From positions 1 to 23,225 of the forward strand of contig NZ_JBIIAW010000044.1 of NCBI RefSeq assembly GCF_044239695.1: 23,225 bases of DNA. Direction: 5' to 3'. The translations under genes and the position numbers were made by a program. The stretch comes from Pseudolysinimonas_A sp044239695. Lineage in GTDB: Bacteria; Actinomycetota; Actinomycetes; Actinomycetales; Microbacteriaceae. The notes under the pieces are model-generated. The model had not been told where the DNA came from, ran no database searches, and saw only the letters and a program-made list of their open reading frames with translations. Below are positions 6,845 to 13,283 of this stretch, piece after piece. Each line of letters starts with the position of its first letter. The stretch's first letter is position 1.

Positions 6845-8278
6845 GTGACGACAGCCGTGGGGTTCCGCTCGGAGCGAGGACCGCTCCTCATCGCGATGAT
6901 GCTCTCGACGGGCCTCGTGGCGATCGACTCGACGGTGATCGCGACCGCGGTGACGTCGATCGTCGACGACCTCGGCGGCTTCAGCCAGTTCCCCTGGCTG
7001 TTCTCGGTCTACCTGCTCGCGTCGGCGGTCACGGTGCCGGTCTACGCGAAACTCGCTGACACGATCGGGCGCAAGCCGATCATGCTCTGGGGGATCGCCC
7101 TGTTCCTGCTCGGGTCGATCCTCGCCGGGTTCGCCTGGGACATGCCGAGCCTCATCGCCTTCCGCGCCGTGCAGGGCATCGGTGCCGGCGCGGTGCTGCC
7201 GATGGCGATCACGATGGTCGGCGACATCTACACGCTCGAGGAACGGGCCCGGGTGCAGGGCTACATGGCGAGCGTGTGGGCGATCGCCGCGGTCGTCGGC
7301 CCGACCCTCGGCGGCGTCTTCGCCCAGTTCGACGCCTGGCGCGGCATCTTCTTCGTCAACATCCCGCTGTGCCTGCTCGCCGGCTGGATGATCTGGTCGC
7401 GGTTCACCGAGAGAGTCGAGCGGCAGCGACATCGGATCGACTACGCCGGCGCCGTGCTGCTCACGGCGTCGATGACGTTGCTCATCCTCGGAGTGCTCCA
7501 GGGCGGCACCGGCTGGGCGTGGGACTCGATCGCGAGCCTTTCGGTGTTCGGCGTCGGCGGGGTCTTGCTCGTGGCTTTCATCCTCGGCGAGCGGCGCGCG
7601 GCCGAGCCGATTCTGCCGTTCTGGGTGCTGTCTCGCCGGCTGCTGTCGACGACGAACGTGCTCGGCTTCGCCCTGGGCGCCGCCCTCATCGGTCTCACCG
7701 AGTTCGTTCCGACCTTCCTGACCGTGACGACGGGCACACCGCCGCTGATCGCGGGCCTCGCCCTCGGAGCCCTGACGATCGGCTGGCCGGTCGCGGCGAC
7801 CTTCGCGGGCCGGCTGTACCTGCGCGTCGGATTCCGTCCGACGACGATCCTCGGCGGGGTCATCCTCGTGCTGAGCATCTCCGCCCTCGCGCTGTCGACT
7901 CTCGCGCCGTCGGTCTGGCTGGTCGCCGTGATCTGCTTCGTGATCGGCACGGGATTCGGGTTCTCGGCGATCTCGAGTCTCGTCGCGGCACAGTCCAGCG
8001 TCGGCTGGGACGAGCGCGGTGTCGTGACGGGGACGCAGATGTTCTTCCGCTCGATCGGCCAGTCGCTCGGGGCGGCGGTGCTCGGCGCGATCGCCAACGG
8101 GGTCATCCTCAGCCTCGGAGGTGACGAGACGGATGCCGGCACGATGTCGGCCGCGGCGGGAGCGGTCTTCGTGGCGACTGCCGTCGTCGCGATCGTGCTG
8201 CTGCTCTCGGCGATCGCGATGCCGCGTATGCCGCGTCCACGCGCCGACGCGGTCACCGCCGAAACCGACCCGGCGTAG
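6845..8278 (+). CDS. MFS multidrug exporter, DHA2 (EmrB/QacA) type
   Basis: Proton-coupled drug exporter in the cytoplasmic membrane. The 477-residue product has about 14 hydrophobic helices, as in the DHA2 family. Signature segments include the family D1 motif in helix 1 (AIDSTVIATA, Asp28), motif A in the first cytoplasmic loop (AKLADTIGRKP, about 68-78), the RAVQGIGAGAVLP motif B in helix 4, and the antiporter motif C in helix 5 (AVVGPTLGG). Substrate is not predictable. The start GTG 6845 is preceded by a weak AGGG; a GTG four codons later is possible. The next gene, mazG, begins 16 bases after the stop. No adjacent regulator is visible; the CPBP gene is divergent. Confidence 0.93.
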   Translation: MTTAVGFRSERGPLLIAMMLSTGLVAIDSTVIATAVTSIVDDLGGFSQFPWLFSVYLLASAVTVPVYAKLADTIGRKPIMLWGIALFLLGSILAGFAWDMPSLIAFRAVQGIGAGAVLPMAITMVGDIYTLEERARVQGYMASVWAIAAVVGPTLGGVFAQFDAWRGIFFVNIPLCLLAGWMIWSRFTERVERQRHRIDYAGAVLLTASMTLLILGVLQGGTGWAWDSIASLSVFGVGGVLLVAFILGERRAAEPILPFWVLSRRLLSTTNVLGFALGAALIGLTEFVPTFLTVTTGTPPLIAGLALGALTIGWPVAATFAGRLYLRVGFRPTTILGGVILVLSISALALSTLAPSVWLVAVICFVIGTGFGFSAISSLVAAQSSVGWDERGVVTGTQMFFRSIGQSLGAAVLGAIANGVILSLGGDETDAGTMSAAAGAVFVATAVVAIVLLLSAIAMPRMPRPRADAVTAETDPA

Positions 8279-8294
8279 CGGGCAGGATGAGGGG

Positions 8295-8930
8295 ATGACG
8301 GCAGCCCCGCATCCCCGCCTCGACGAACTGATCGCGACGATGGAACGCCTGCGCGCGCCGGGCGGCTGCGCCTGGGACCGCGACCAGACCCACGCGAGCC
8401 TCGTGCAGTACCTCGTCGAGGAGAGCGCCGAACTGGTCGAGGCGATCGAGGCCGGCGACGACACCGAGATGGTGGAGGAACTCGGCGACGTGCTCTACCA
8501 GGTGCTGTTCCACGCCGACATCGCCGCCGAGGAGGGACGGTTCACCCTCGAGGACGTCGCCGCGCACATGACGCAGAAGATGGTGGGGCGGCATCCGCAT
8601 GTCTTCGGGGACGTGGTCGCCGACACCCCGGATGCCGTCGTCGCCAACTGGGAAGCGATCAAGGCCGTCGAGAAATCGCACCGCACGAGCGTGCTCGACG
8701 GGATCCCCGCCGGGATGCCCGGCCTCGCGCTCGCCGACAAGGTGCTCGGTCGCGCGGCCAAGGTCGGGGTCGTCGTCGAGGCCGCGCGCGTCCCCACGAC
8801 CGAAGAGGAGCTCGGAGCGCAGTTGCTCGCCCTCGTCGCGGGATCGCGCGCGCAGGGGCTGGATGCCGAACGCGCCCTGCGCGGAGCACTCCGCCAGGTG
8901 AGAGAACGGGTCACGGCCGCGGAGGCGTGA
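8295..8930 (+). CDS. mazG: MazG nucleoside triphosphate pyrophosphohydrolase
   Basis: Hydrolyses (d)NTPs to monophosphate and pyrophosphate, cleaning the nucleotide pool and lowering alarmone levels in E. coli. The 211-residue product carries the all-alpha MazG metal-binding pattern: Glu42, Glu43 and Glu46 in VEESAELVEAI, then Glu62 and Asp65 in EELGDVLYQVLFHADIA. The conserved N-terminal LRAPGGCAWDRDQTHASL and the HPHVFGD and NWEAIK segments are also present. It is shorter than the two-domain E. coli enzyme; the second half keeps NWEAIK but is reduced, as usual in actinobacteria. ATG 8295 has GAGGGG just before it and starts the recognised N-terminus. Proximity to eno and mfd is ordinary actinobacterial synteny. 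Confidence 0.95.
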   Translation: MTAAPHPRLDELIATMERLRAPGGCAWDRDQTHASLVQYLVEESAELVEAIEAGDDTEMVEELGDVLYQVLFHADIAAEEGRFTLEDVAAHMTQKMVGRHPHVFGDVVADTPDAVVANWEAIKAVEKSHRTSVLDGIPAGMPGLALADKVLGRAAKVGVVVEAARVPTTEEELGAQLLALVAGSRAQGLDAERALRGALRQVRERVTAAEA

Positions 8931-8933
8931 CGC

Positions 8934-8939
8934 CATACT
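8934..8939 (+). promoter_or_regulatory. Putative -10, leaderless, for the six-TM protein
   Basis: CATACT matches four of six TATAAT bases and ends 7 bases before the ATG at 8947, which has no Shine-Dalgarno sequence at usable spacing. Confidence 0.4.
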
Positions 8940-8946
8940 GAATCCG

Positions 8947-9525
8947 ATGTCCCAGATCCCCGCACCCCTCCTCAGCCGCCGTGTCGGCGTGATCGTCGTC
9001 GTGGTGTCGGTGCTCGCCGCCGCCGCGCTCGCCACGGTCCCGCGCCTCGGCGACGAACTGGCGATCGGGGCGATCGTCCTCGTCGCGGTGCAGCAGGCGT
9101 TCCTGGCCCTCGCCATCCTTCTGATCGGCCGCACCGGTCTCGCCGGGCGTCACACCGCGTTCCCGGTGCTCGTGACCTTCGGCAGCGCGGCGGTGCTCCT
9201 TCTCGACGCCCTCCTCGAGATCATCGCGGTCGTCGTCGTCAGCGTCGTCCCCGTTCCGCCGGTCGCGGTCATTCCGCCGGTCGCCTGTCTTCTCGCCGCG
9301 GTCACCGGAGCGCTGCTCGTGCTGTTCGGGGTCGTCGTGTTGCGCGCCGCGATCGTGCGGCGAGCGGTGGGTGTGCTCGTCGTCGTCGCCGGGATCGCGG
9401 TGCTCGCGGCCATCGCCGCCTTCATCCTCGACCCGATCCTGGTCGGCGGAGTCGCGCCCGCGGTCGCCGTGCTGCTGTCCGGGGGAATCGGTCTGGCTCT
9501 GTTCACGCCGCGCACGCTCCCGTAG
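8947..9525 (+). CDS. Six-TM membrane protein of unknown function
   Basis: I do not recognise a family. The 192-residue product is dominated by Val/Ala/Leu-rich helices at about 12-30, 38-60, 70-102 (possibly two), 108-132, 139-160 and 165-186, with a basic RRAAIVRRA-like loop (LRAAIVRR, 132-139) placing that loop on the cytoplasmic side by the positive-inside rule. There is no soluble domain, no conserved charged residues suggestive of transport, and no Cys pair motif. ATG 8947 is used because a -10-like CATACT lies 7 bases upstream and no earlier in-frame start precedes a hydrophobic N-terminus. The hexapeptide-repeat gene starts 9 bases after its stop. GC and codon use match the neighbours. 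Confidence 0.8.
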   Translation: MSQIPAPLLSRRVGVIVVVVSVLAAAALATVPRLGDELAIGAIVLVAVQQAFLALAILLIGRTGLAGRHTAFPVLVTFGSAAVLLLDALLEIIAVVVVSVVPVPPVAVIPPVACLLAAVTGALLVLFGVVVLRAAIVRRAVGVLVVVAGIAVLAAIAAFILDPILVGGVAPAVAVLLSGGIGLALFTPRTLP

Positions 9526-9528
9526 CGT
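9523..9528 (+). promoter_or_regulatory. Putative -10 overlapping the upstream stop codon
   Basis: TAGCGT fits TANNNT; its TAG is the stop of the six-TM gene. It ends 6 bases before the ATG at 9535, which lacks a clear ribosome binding site. Evidence is spacing only. Confidence 0.28.
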
Positions 9529-9534
9529 CCCAGC

Positions 9535-10140
9535 ATGCTCGTCGAACATCTCGGGGTCGCCCCGAAGGTCCATCCCGACGCCGTCGTCGCCCCGGGAGCC
9601 GTCGTGAGCGGCGACGTGACGATCGGTGCCGACTGCCAGGTGCTGCACGGCGCGGTGATCAGCGCCGAGGGCGGCCCGATCGTGCTCGGTGAGCACGTCA
9701 TCGTCATGGAGAACGCCGTGCTGCGGGCCAGTTCGTCCGACCCGCTGAAGATCGGCGACCACTGCCTCGTCGGACCCCTCGCGTCGATCTCGGGGGCGCG
9801 CATCGGTGACGAGGTCTTCATCGCGACCGGCGCGCGGGTCTTCAACGGGGCCGTCATCGGCGACCGCAGCGAGGTGCGCATCAACGCCGTCGTGCACCTG
9901 CGCACGGTGCTGCCCCCGGAGTCGACGGTGCCGATCGCCTGGGTGGCGGTCGGGGATCCGGCCGAGATGTTCCCGCCCGACCGGCACGACGAGATCTGGG
10001 CGCGACAGTCGCAGCTCGACTTCCCCGGCTACGTGTTCGGGCTGGACCGCACGACGCCCGACCTGATGGTGCAACTCACCGAACGCTACGCGCGCCATCT
10101 CTCGCGGCACGCCGACGACCGCCCGCTCGACCCCTCGTGA
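9535..10140 (+). CDS. Left-handed beta-helix hexapeptide-repeat protein (gamma-CA-like fold)
   Basis: The 201-residue product is built of hexapeptide repeats from about residue 5 to 140 (for example VHPDAVVAPGAVVSGDVTIG and AVIGDRSEVRINAVV), followed by an alpha-helical tail. This layout resembles gamma-carbonic anhydrase-like and acetyltransferase-like LbH trimers. However, at the usual zinc site the text reads IGDHCLVGPLASISGARIGD: the His expected after VG is Pro, so carbonic anhydrase activity is doubtful. His38 (VLHGAV) and His121 (VVHLRT) are present in other coils. Substrate unknown. ATG 9535 starts the first repeat. The stop codon overlaps the GTG of the following AhpD-like gene (GTGA), implying translational coupling. 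Confidence 0.88.
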   Translation: MLVEHLGVAPKVHPDAVVAPGAVVSGDVTIGADCQVLHGAVISAEGGPIVLGEHVIVMENAVLRASSSDPLKIGDHCLVGPLASISGARIGDEVFIATGARVFNGAVIGDRSEVRINAVVHLRTVLPPESTVPIAWVAVGDPAEMFPPDRHDEIWARQSQLDFPGYVFGLDRTTPDLMVQLTERYARHLSRHADDRPLDPS

Positions 10141-10676
10141 CCGCGCCGGCGTTCCTCGCCCCGCCGCGTCGCATCCCGACGCTGCTGCGCTTCGGCCTCT
10201 GGGTGTCGCGTCGCGTCACCGGCGAGGACGTCCTCGTCGCCCGACTGCTGACCTGGTATCCGAAGGCCGCGATCGGGGCCGGCGTGATGGAGTCGCTCGT
10301 GGCTGACGAGGTCGGTCGCATGGACCGGCGGATGCTGAAGATCGTGCGGATGACGGTGTCGTCGGCCGTGGAGTGCCCGTTCTGCATCGGGTTCAACGGC
10401 CGCGACTGGGAGCAGTACCTCACCGAGGACGAACTCGCCGTCGTGCAGGGCCGGCGCGACGCCTCCGAGGTCGCGACTCTCGACGAGGCGGAGCGGTTCG
10501 CGATCTCCTACGCGCGCCTGCTCGTCGCGACCCCGCTCGACATCCCGCGCGAGACCGGGGAGCGCCTGCGCGACCACTTCACCGAGCGCGAGATCGTCGT
10601 GCTGGTGACGACCGTCGCGCAGGTCGACTACTGGGCGCGCGTCGTGCAAGGACTCGGCTGCCCGCCCCACGGGTGA
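10137..10676 (+). CDS. AhpD-like / carboxymuconolactone decarboxylase-family protein
   Basis: The 179-residue all-alpha protein carries the CMD/AhpD core at about residues 60-175, with Glu79-Cys80-Pro-Phe-Cys83-Ile-Gly-Phe-Asn87. The CxxC pair is the redox-active site in AhpD, a peroxidase-linked thiol disulfide reductase; AhpD has His four residues after the second Cys, and here that position is Asn. The segment FAISYARLLVATP and the C-terminal LVTTVAQVDYWARVVQGLG fit the family helices. A thiol-peroxidase role is a family-level suggestion only. The GTG start overlaps the previous stop by four bases, so the two genes are probably one transcript. An inverted repeat and a new promoter follow within 3 bases of its stop. 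Confidence 0.85.
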   Translation: MTAPAFLAPPRRIPTLLRFGLWVSRRVTGEDVLVARLLTWYPKAAIGAGVMESLVADEVGRMDRRMLKIVRMTVSSAVECPFCIGFNGRDWEQYLTEDELAVVQGRRDASEVATLDEAERFAISYARLLVATPLDIPRETGERLRDHFTEREIVVLVTTVAQVDYWARVVQGLGCPPHG

Positions 10677-10678
10677 TT

Positions 10679-10711
10679 GAGTATCACGATTGCATTGCCA
10701 TCGTTATACTC
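10679..10711 (+). promoter_or_regulatory. Inverted-repeat operator overlapping a TATACT -10
   Basis: GAGTATCACGAT (10679-10690) and ATCGTTATACTC (10700-10711) form a 12-bp inverted repeat with one mismatch around a 9-base spacer. The right arm contains TATACT (10705-10710), which ends 6 bases before the GTG at 10717. This is AT-rich against its surroundings. The arrangement suggests a dimeric repressor covering a leaderless promoter; the regulator is not identified. Confidence 0.6.
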
Positions 10712-10716
10712 GGACG

Positions 10717-11919
10717 GTGCCGACCCCCCGCAGCCGCCGCCCGTTCGTGCGCGCCCTCACGGCTGCTGTCGCGGTCGGCGCCCTCGTGTTCGGCTCGGCG
10801 CTTCCCGCCCACGCCGCACCGGTCGTCTCGGAGGTGGCCGGCGGCGAACTGGTCGCGTCCCTGACCGAGTACGGCGGGCTGCTCTACCTCGGCTCCGAGA
10901 ACGGGCTCCAGAGCTTCGACGGCACGACGTTCACCACGATTCCCGGAGCCCCCGAGAGCCCGCGCGACTTCGTCGAATACCTCGGCGACCTGTGGATGGT
11001 CGGCGGTCCGGTCACGAATGCGGACGCCGCGGAGTTGTGGCGGTTCGACGGCACCACGCTCAGTCAGTACACGGCGGACGGCCGCGACCCGGTGGTCGTC
11101 GGCGGCACGCTCTACTTCCTCTCCGGCGCGGTCGGCTCCGAACTCCTCACCCGCACGGACGGCACGACGACGGTCGTCGAAGCGGGTCCGCCGACCGACG
11201 TGAAGGAGATCGCGCTCGCCCCGACCGGCGACGTCGCGCTGACGGTGGGAACGGCACGCGTGCTGTGGACCTTCGACGGCACCGCCTTCACACAGGTGGT
11301 GCAAGCCGGCGCACCGGTCAACGTCGACGGGTTGCGCACCCTGAGCGGGGTGCTCGCCTTCGATGGGCAGGCGACGGCGGGCGACGACGACACCGCCTAC
11401 ACCTGGGACGGCACCGCGTTCAGCCAGCTCGGCACCGCCGACCTCGTCGGCTGCTTCGTCGAAGACGCCGGGACGCTGTACTACGTCGGCAACGACGGCT
11501 CCAGTCGGATGTTCTCGGCGACCGTCTCGGTGGCGGCGAGCGAGGCTCCGGTGACGCCGACGATCCCCTCGGGCTGTCCGCAGTTCGTCGCGAGCGACGG
11601 CACCTTATACCTCCGGGCGCAGGGCACCGGCGGAAACCCGACACTGCACACCTGGGACGGCACCACACTGACCGAGCTCGACTCGGTCGGCGATTTCCCG
11701 ACCGGCCTGGTCGAGTACGGCGGCAAGATCTACTTCAGCGCGCAGGCCACCACCGAGACGCCGTCACTGTTCGTGCTCGAGGATGTCACCTCGACGCCGA
11801 CCGCCCCGACTCTGCCCGCGACGGGCGCCCAGGTCTCGTGGTGGCTCCTCGCGGTCGCCGCCGTGCTGCTGGCGGGCGGGGCCGGCATCCTCGTCGTGCG
11901 GGGACGCCGCCGCGCCTGA
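10717..11919 (+). CDS. Sortase-anchored (LPATG) beta-propeller surface protein
   Basis: A 400-residue exported cell-wall protein. It has a basic N-terminus, a hydrophobic core at 11-29 and a signal peptidase site AHA-AP after residue 33. The body repeats blades of about 40 residues marked by (F/W)DGT at 67-70, 110-113, 186-189, 230-233 and 312-315, plus TDGT at 147-150, each followed by a short beta segment, as in Kelch-like propellers. The C-terminus is a complete sorting signal: LPATG at 366-370, a hydrophobic helix at 374-394 and the basic tail RGRRRA. A class-E or class-D-like sortase would be needed; none lies in the window. Two Cys (246 and 287) may form a disulfide. GTG 10717 is preferred over an in-frame ATG at 10690, since it gives a clean signal peptide and fits the promoter. 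Ligand unknown. Confidence 0.88.
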   Translation: MPTPRSRRPFVRALTAAVAVGALVFGSALPAHAAPVVSEVAGGELVASLTEYGGLLYLGSENGLQSFDGTTFTTIPGAPESPRDFVEYLGDLWMVGGPVTNADAAELWRFDGTTLSQYTADGRDPVVVGGTLYFLSGAVGSELLTRTDGTTTVVEAGPPTDVKEIALAPTGDVALTVGTARVLWTFDGTAFTQVVQAGAPVNVDGLRTLSGVLAFDGQATAGDDDTAYTWDGTAFSQLGTADLVGCFVEDAGTLYYVGNDGSSRMFSATVSVAASEAPVTPTIPSGCPQFVASDGTLYLRAQGTGGNPTLHTWDGTTLTELDSVGDFPTGLVEYGGKIYFSAQATTETPSLFVLEDVTSTPTAPTLPATGAQVSWWLLAVAAVLLAGGAGILVVRGRRRA

Positions 11920-11922
11920 CTC

Positions 11923-12636
11923 TCAGCGCGCCGCGTCGGTGACCCGGCGTCGGAGCTCGGCGACGCCGCCGGTCCACGGGGCCCCGTGCCCGGGCAGCAC
12001 CCATGCCGCCTCGATGCCGTCGAGGGCGTCGAGCGAGCGCAGCGCCTGCTCCCGGTCGTCGGTGAACGGTGCCGGCTGCGGACCGGAGACGCCGGTCAGA
12101 ACGCTGCGTGTGGTCAGCCCGTCGCCCACGAAGAGCGCGCCGACCTCCGGGACGTACACCGCGATGCTTCCCGGCGAGTGGCCGGGAAGGGCGACGACGT
12201 GAGGCGACCCGGGAAGGTCGAGGATGTCGCCACCCCGCACCCGGACGACCTCGGTGAGGTGACGGGCGCGCAACCCGCCGCGGCGAAGCGCGTACCAGGC
12301 GAAGCCGAGCACCGGCCCGAGTCGGCGCGGGTCGGCGGGCGTCGCCGGCGGCTTGGCTCCGGTCGCCCGGTCGGCGTCGGCCTCGTGCACGTACACGGGC
12401 ACCCCGTGATCGCGGCGGAGTCGTTCGGCGAACCCGATGTGGTCGGAGTCGCCGTGCGTCAGCACCACCCCGCGCACGTCGGCGAGGTCGCGCCCGAGGC
12501 TCGCGAGCTCTTGGCGGAATTCACGCCAGTGGCCCGGAAGGCCGGCGTCGATGAGGGTGATGCCGTCGTCGGTGACGACGAGGTGGAGGGCGACGATGTC
12601 GTTACCGATGCGGTGAAGTCCCGGAGCGAGTTCCAT
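11923..12636 (-). CDS. MBL-fold metallo-hydrolase with altered metal motif
   Basis: A 237-residue metallo-beta-lactamase-fold hydrolase, cytosolic. Core features: TLIDAGLPGH after the first strands, the metal motif HGDSDH at 61-66, PGHSPGS with His153, FVGDGL with Asp172, and LPGHG with His217. The canonical motif is HxHxDH; the second His is Asp63 here, which could alter metal site 1. A Tyr/Arg-rich insertion at 95-130 (FAWYALRRGGLRARH) precedes the second metal half. Substrate unknown; relatives hydrolyse thioesters, lactones or phosphodiesters. The ATG at 12636 is part of the palindromic region shared with the divergent tetR gene, and the promoter leaves no leader. It converges on the surface-protein gene with a 3-base gap. 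Confidence 0.92.
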   Translation of the reverse strand: MELAPGLHRIGNDIVALHLVVTDDGITLIDAGLPGHWREFRQELASLGRDLADVRGVVLTHGDSDHIGFAERLRRDHGVPVYVHEADADRATGAKPPATPADPRRLGPVLGFAWYALRRGGLRARHLTEVVRVRGGDILDLPGSPHVVALPGHSPGSIAVYVPEVGALFVGDGLTTRSVLTGVSGPQPAPFTDDREQALRSLDALDGIEAAWVLPGHGAPWTGGVAELRRRVTDAAR

Positions 12637-12667
12637 GATGGCTACGATACGTAGCCATCATGGCTAC
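12635..12667. promoter_or_regulatory. Overlapping palindromic operators between MBL and TetR genes
   Basis: ATGATGGCTACG-ATA-CGTAGCCATCAT (12635-12661) is a perfect 12-bp inverted repeat, and GTAGCCAT-C-ATGGCTAC (12651-12667) is a second perfect one that shares its left arm with the first. Three ATGGCTAC half-sites therefore alternate in orientation. The first site covers the MBL start codon and -10. Autoregulation by the adjacent TetR protein is the natural inference. Confidence 0.75.
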
Positions 12668-12673
12668 TGTCAA
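12644..12673 (-). promoter_or_regulatory. Minus-strand promoter of the MBL gene, leaderless
   Basis: Read on the minus strand, TTGACA (12673-12668, a perfect consensus -35), an 18-base spacer and TATCGT (12649-12644) are followed 7 bases later by the ATG. The -10 and most of the spacer are made of operator half-sites. Confidence 0.65.
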
Positions 12674-12677
12674 TAGC

Positions 12678-12683
12678 TATACT
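12678..12683 (+). promoter_or_regulatory. Putative tetR -10 (TATACT)
   Basis: TATACT overlaps the small palindrome ATAGCTAT (12673-12680), adjacent to the operator cluster. The transcript would have a short leader containing the tetR ribosome binding site GAAGGAG (12695-12701). No clear -35. Confidence 0.5.
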
Positions 12684-12706
12684 GGAGCGCAGCCGAAGGA
12701 GCCAGG

Positions 12707-13279
12707 ATGCCGACCCCCGACCGTACGTCGCTCGACGAGATCGTCGACGCCGCCCGTGACCTCCTCGAAGCCGACGGTGCCGAGGGCCTCTCGATGCGCT
12801 CCGTCGCCGACCGCGTCGGCGTGCGTGCTCCGTCCCTCTACAAGCGGGTCCGCAGCCGCGACGACCTCCTGCGGCTGGTGGCGGAATCCACGGTCGCCGA
12901 GCTCGCCGAGCGGCTCGACGCCGTCGCGACCGCGAGTGCCGGGGGAGACCCGGTGCTCCGCCTCGCCGACCTCGCCCGCACGCTCCGCCGGTTCGCGCAC
13001 GAGCGGCCGGCCGGCTACCGCTTGATCTTCGCCCCGCCCTCGGGCGTGGCCCTCGCGCCGGAGAGCCTCGCGCGCGCGACGGCCGCGCTCTTCGCGCTGA
13101 CCGCCGAGCTCGCGGGACCCGACGATGCGCTCGAGGCTGCCCGCACGGTCACCGCCTGGGCCACCGGTTTCATCGCGATGGAACTCGCCGGCTCCTTCCA
13201 GCTCGGCGGTGACGTGGAGCGCGCGTTCGAGTTCGGTGTCTCGCGGATCGGGAAGGCCCTCGCCCGGCTGGCAGACTGA
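12707..13279 (+). CDS. TetR/AcrR-family transcriptional regulator
   Basis: A 190-residue DNA-binding repressor-type protein. The N-terminal helix-turn-helix domain spans about residues 8-58, with EIVDAARDLLEADGAEGLSM leading to the recognition region RSVADRVGVRAPSLYKRV. The C-terminal part (about 75-190) is an all-alpha ligand-binding domain, with YRLIFAPPSG and a final helix resembling the WHG-type TetR C-terminal domain. The ATG at 12707 has GAAGGAG five bases upstream. It is divergent from the MBL hydrolase across a palindrome-rich region, so it most likely controls itself and that hydrolase. hisS begins 4 bases after its stop, so read-through into hisS is possible. Ligand unknown. Confidence 0.92.
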   Translation: MPTPDRTSLDEIVDAARDLLEADGAEGLSMRSVADRVGVRAPSLYKRVRSRDDLLRLVAESTVAELAERLDAVATASAGGDPVLRLADLARTLRRFAHERPAGYRLIFAPPSGVALAPESLARATAALFALTAELAGPDDALEAARTVTAWATGFIAMELAGSFQLGGDVERAFEFGVSRIGKALARLAD

Positions 13280-13283
13280 TCAC

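Noticed and set aside
6836..8464. Long antisense frame over the MFS gene
   Set aside because: Low-complexity Arg/Asp/Glu/His translation; the sense strand encodes a full exporter.
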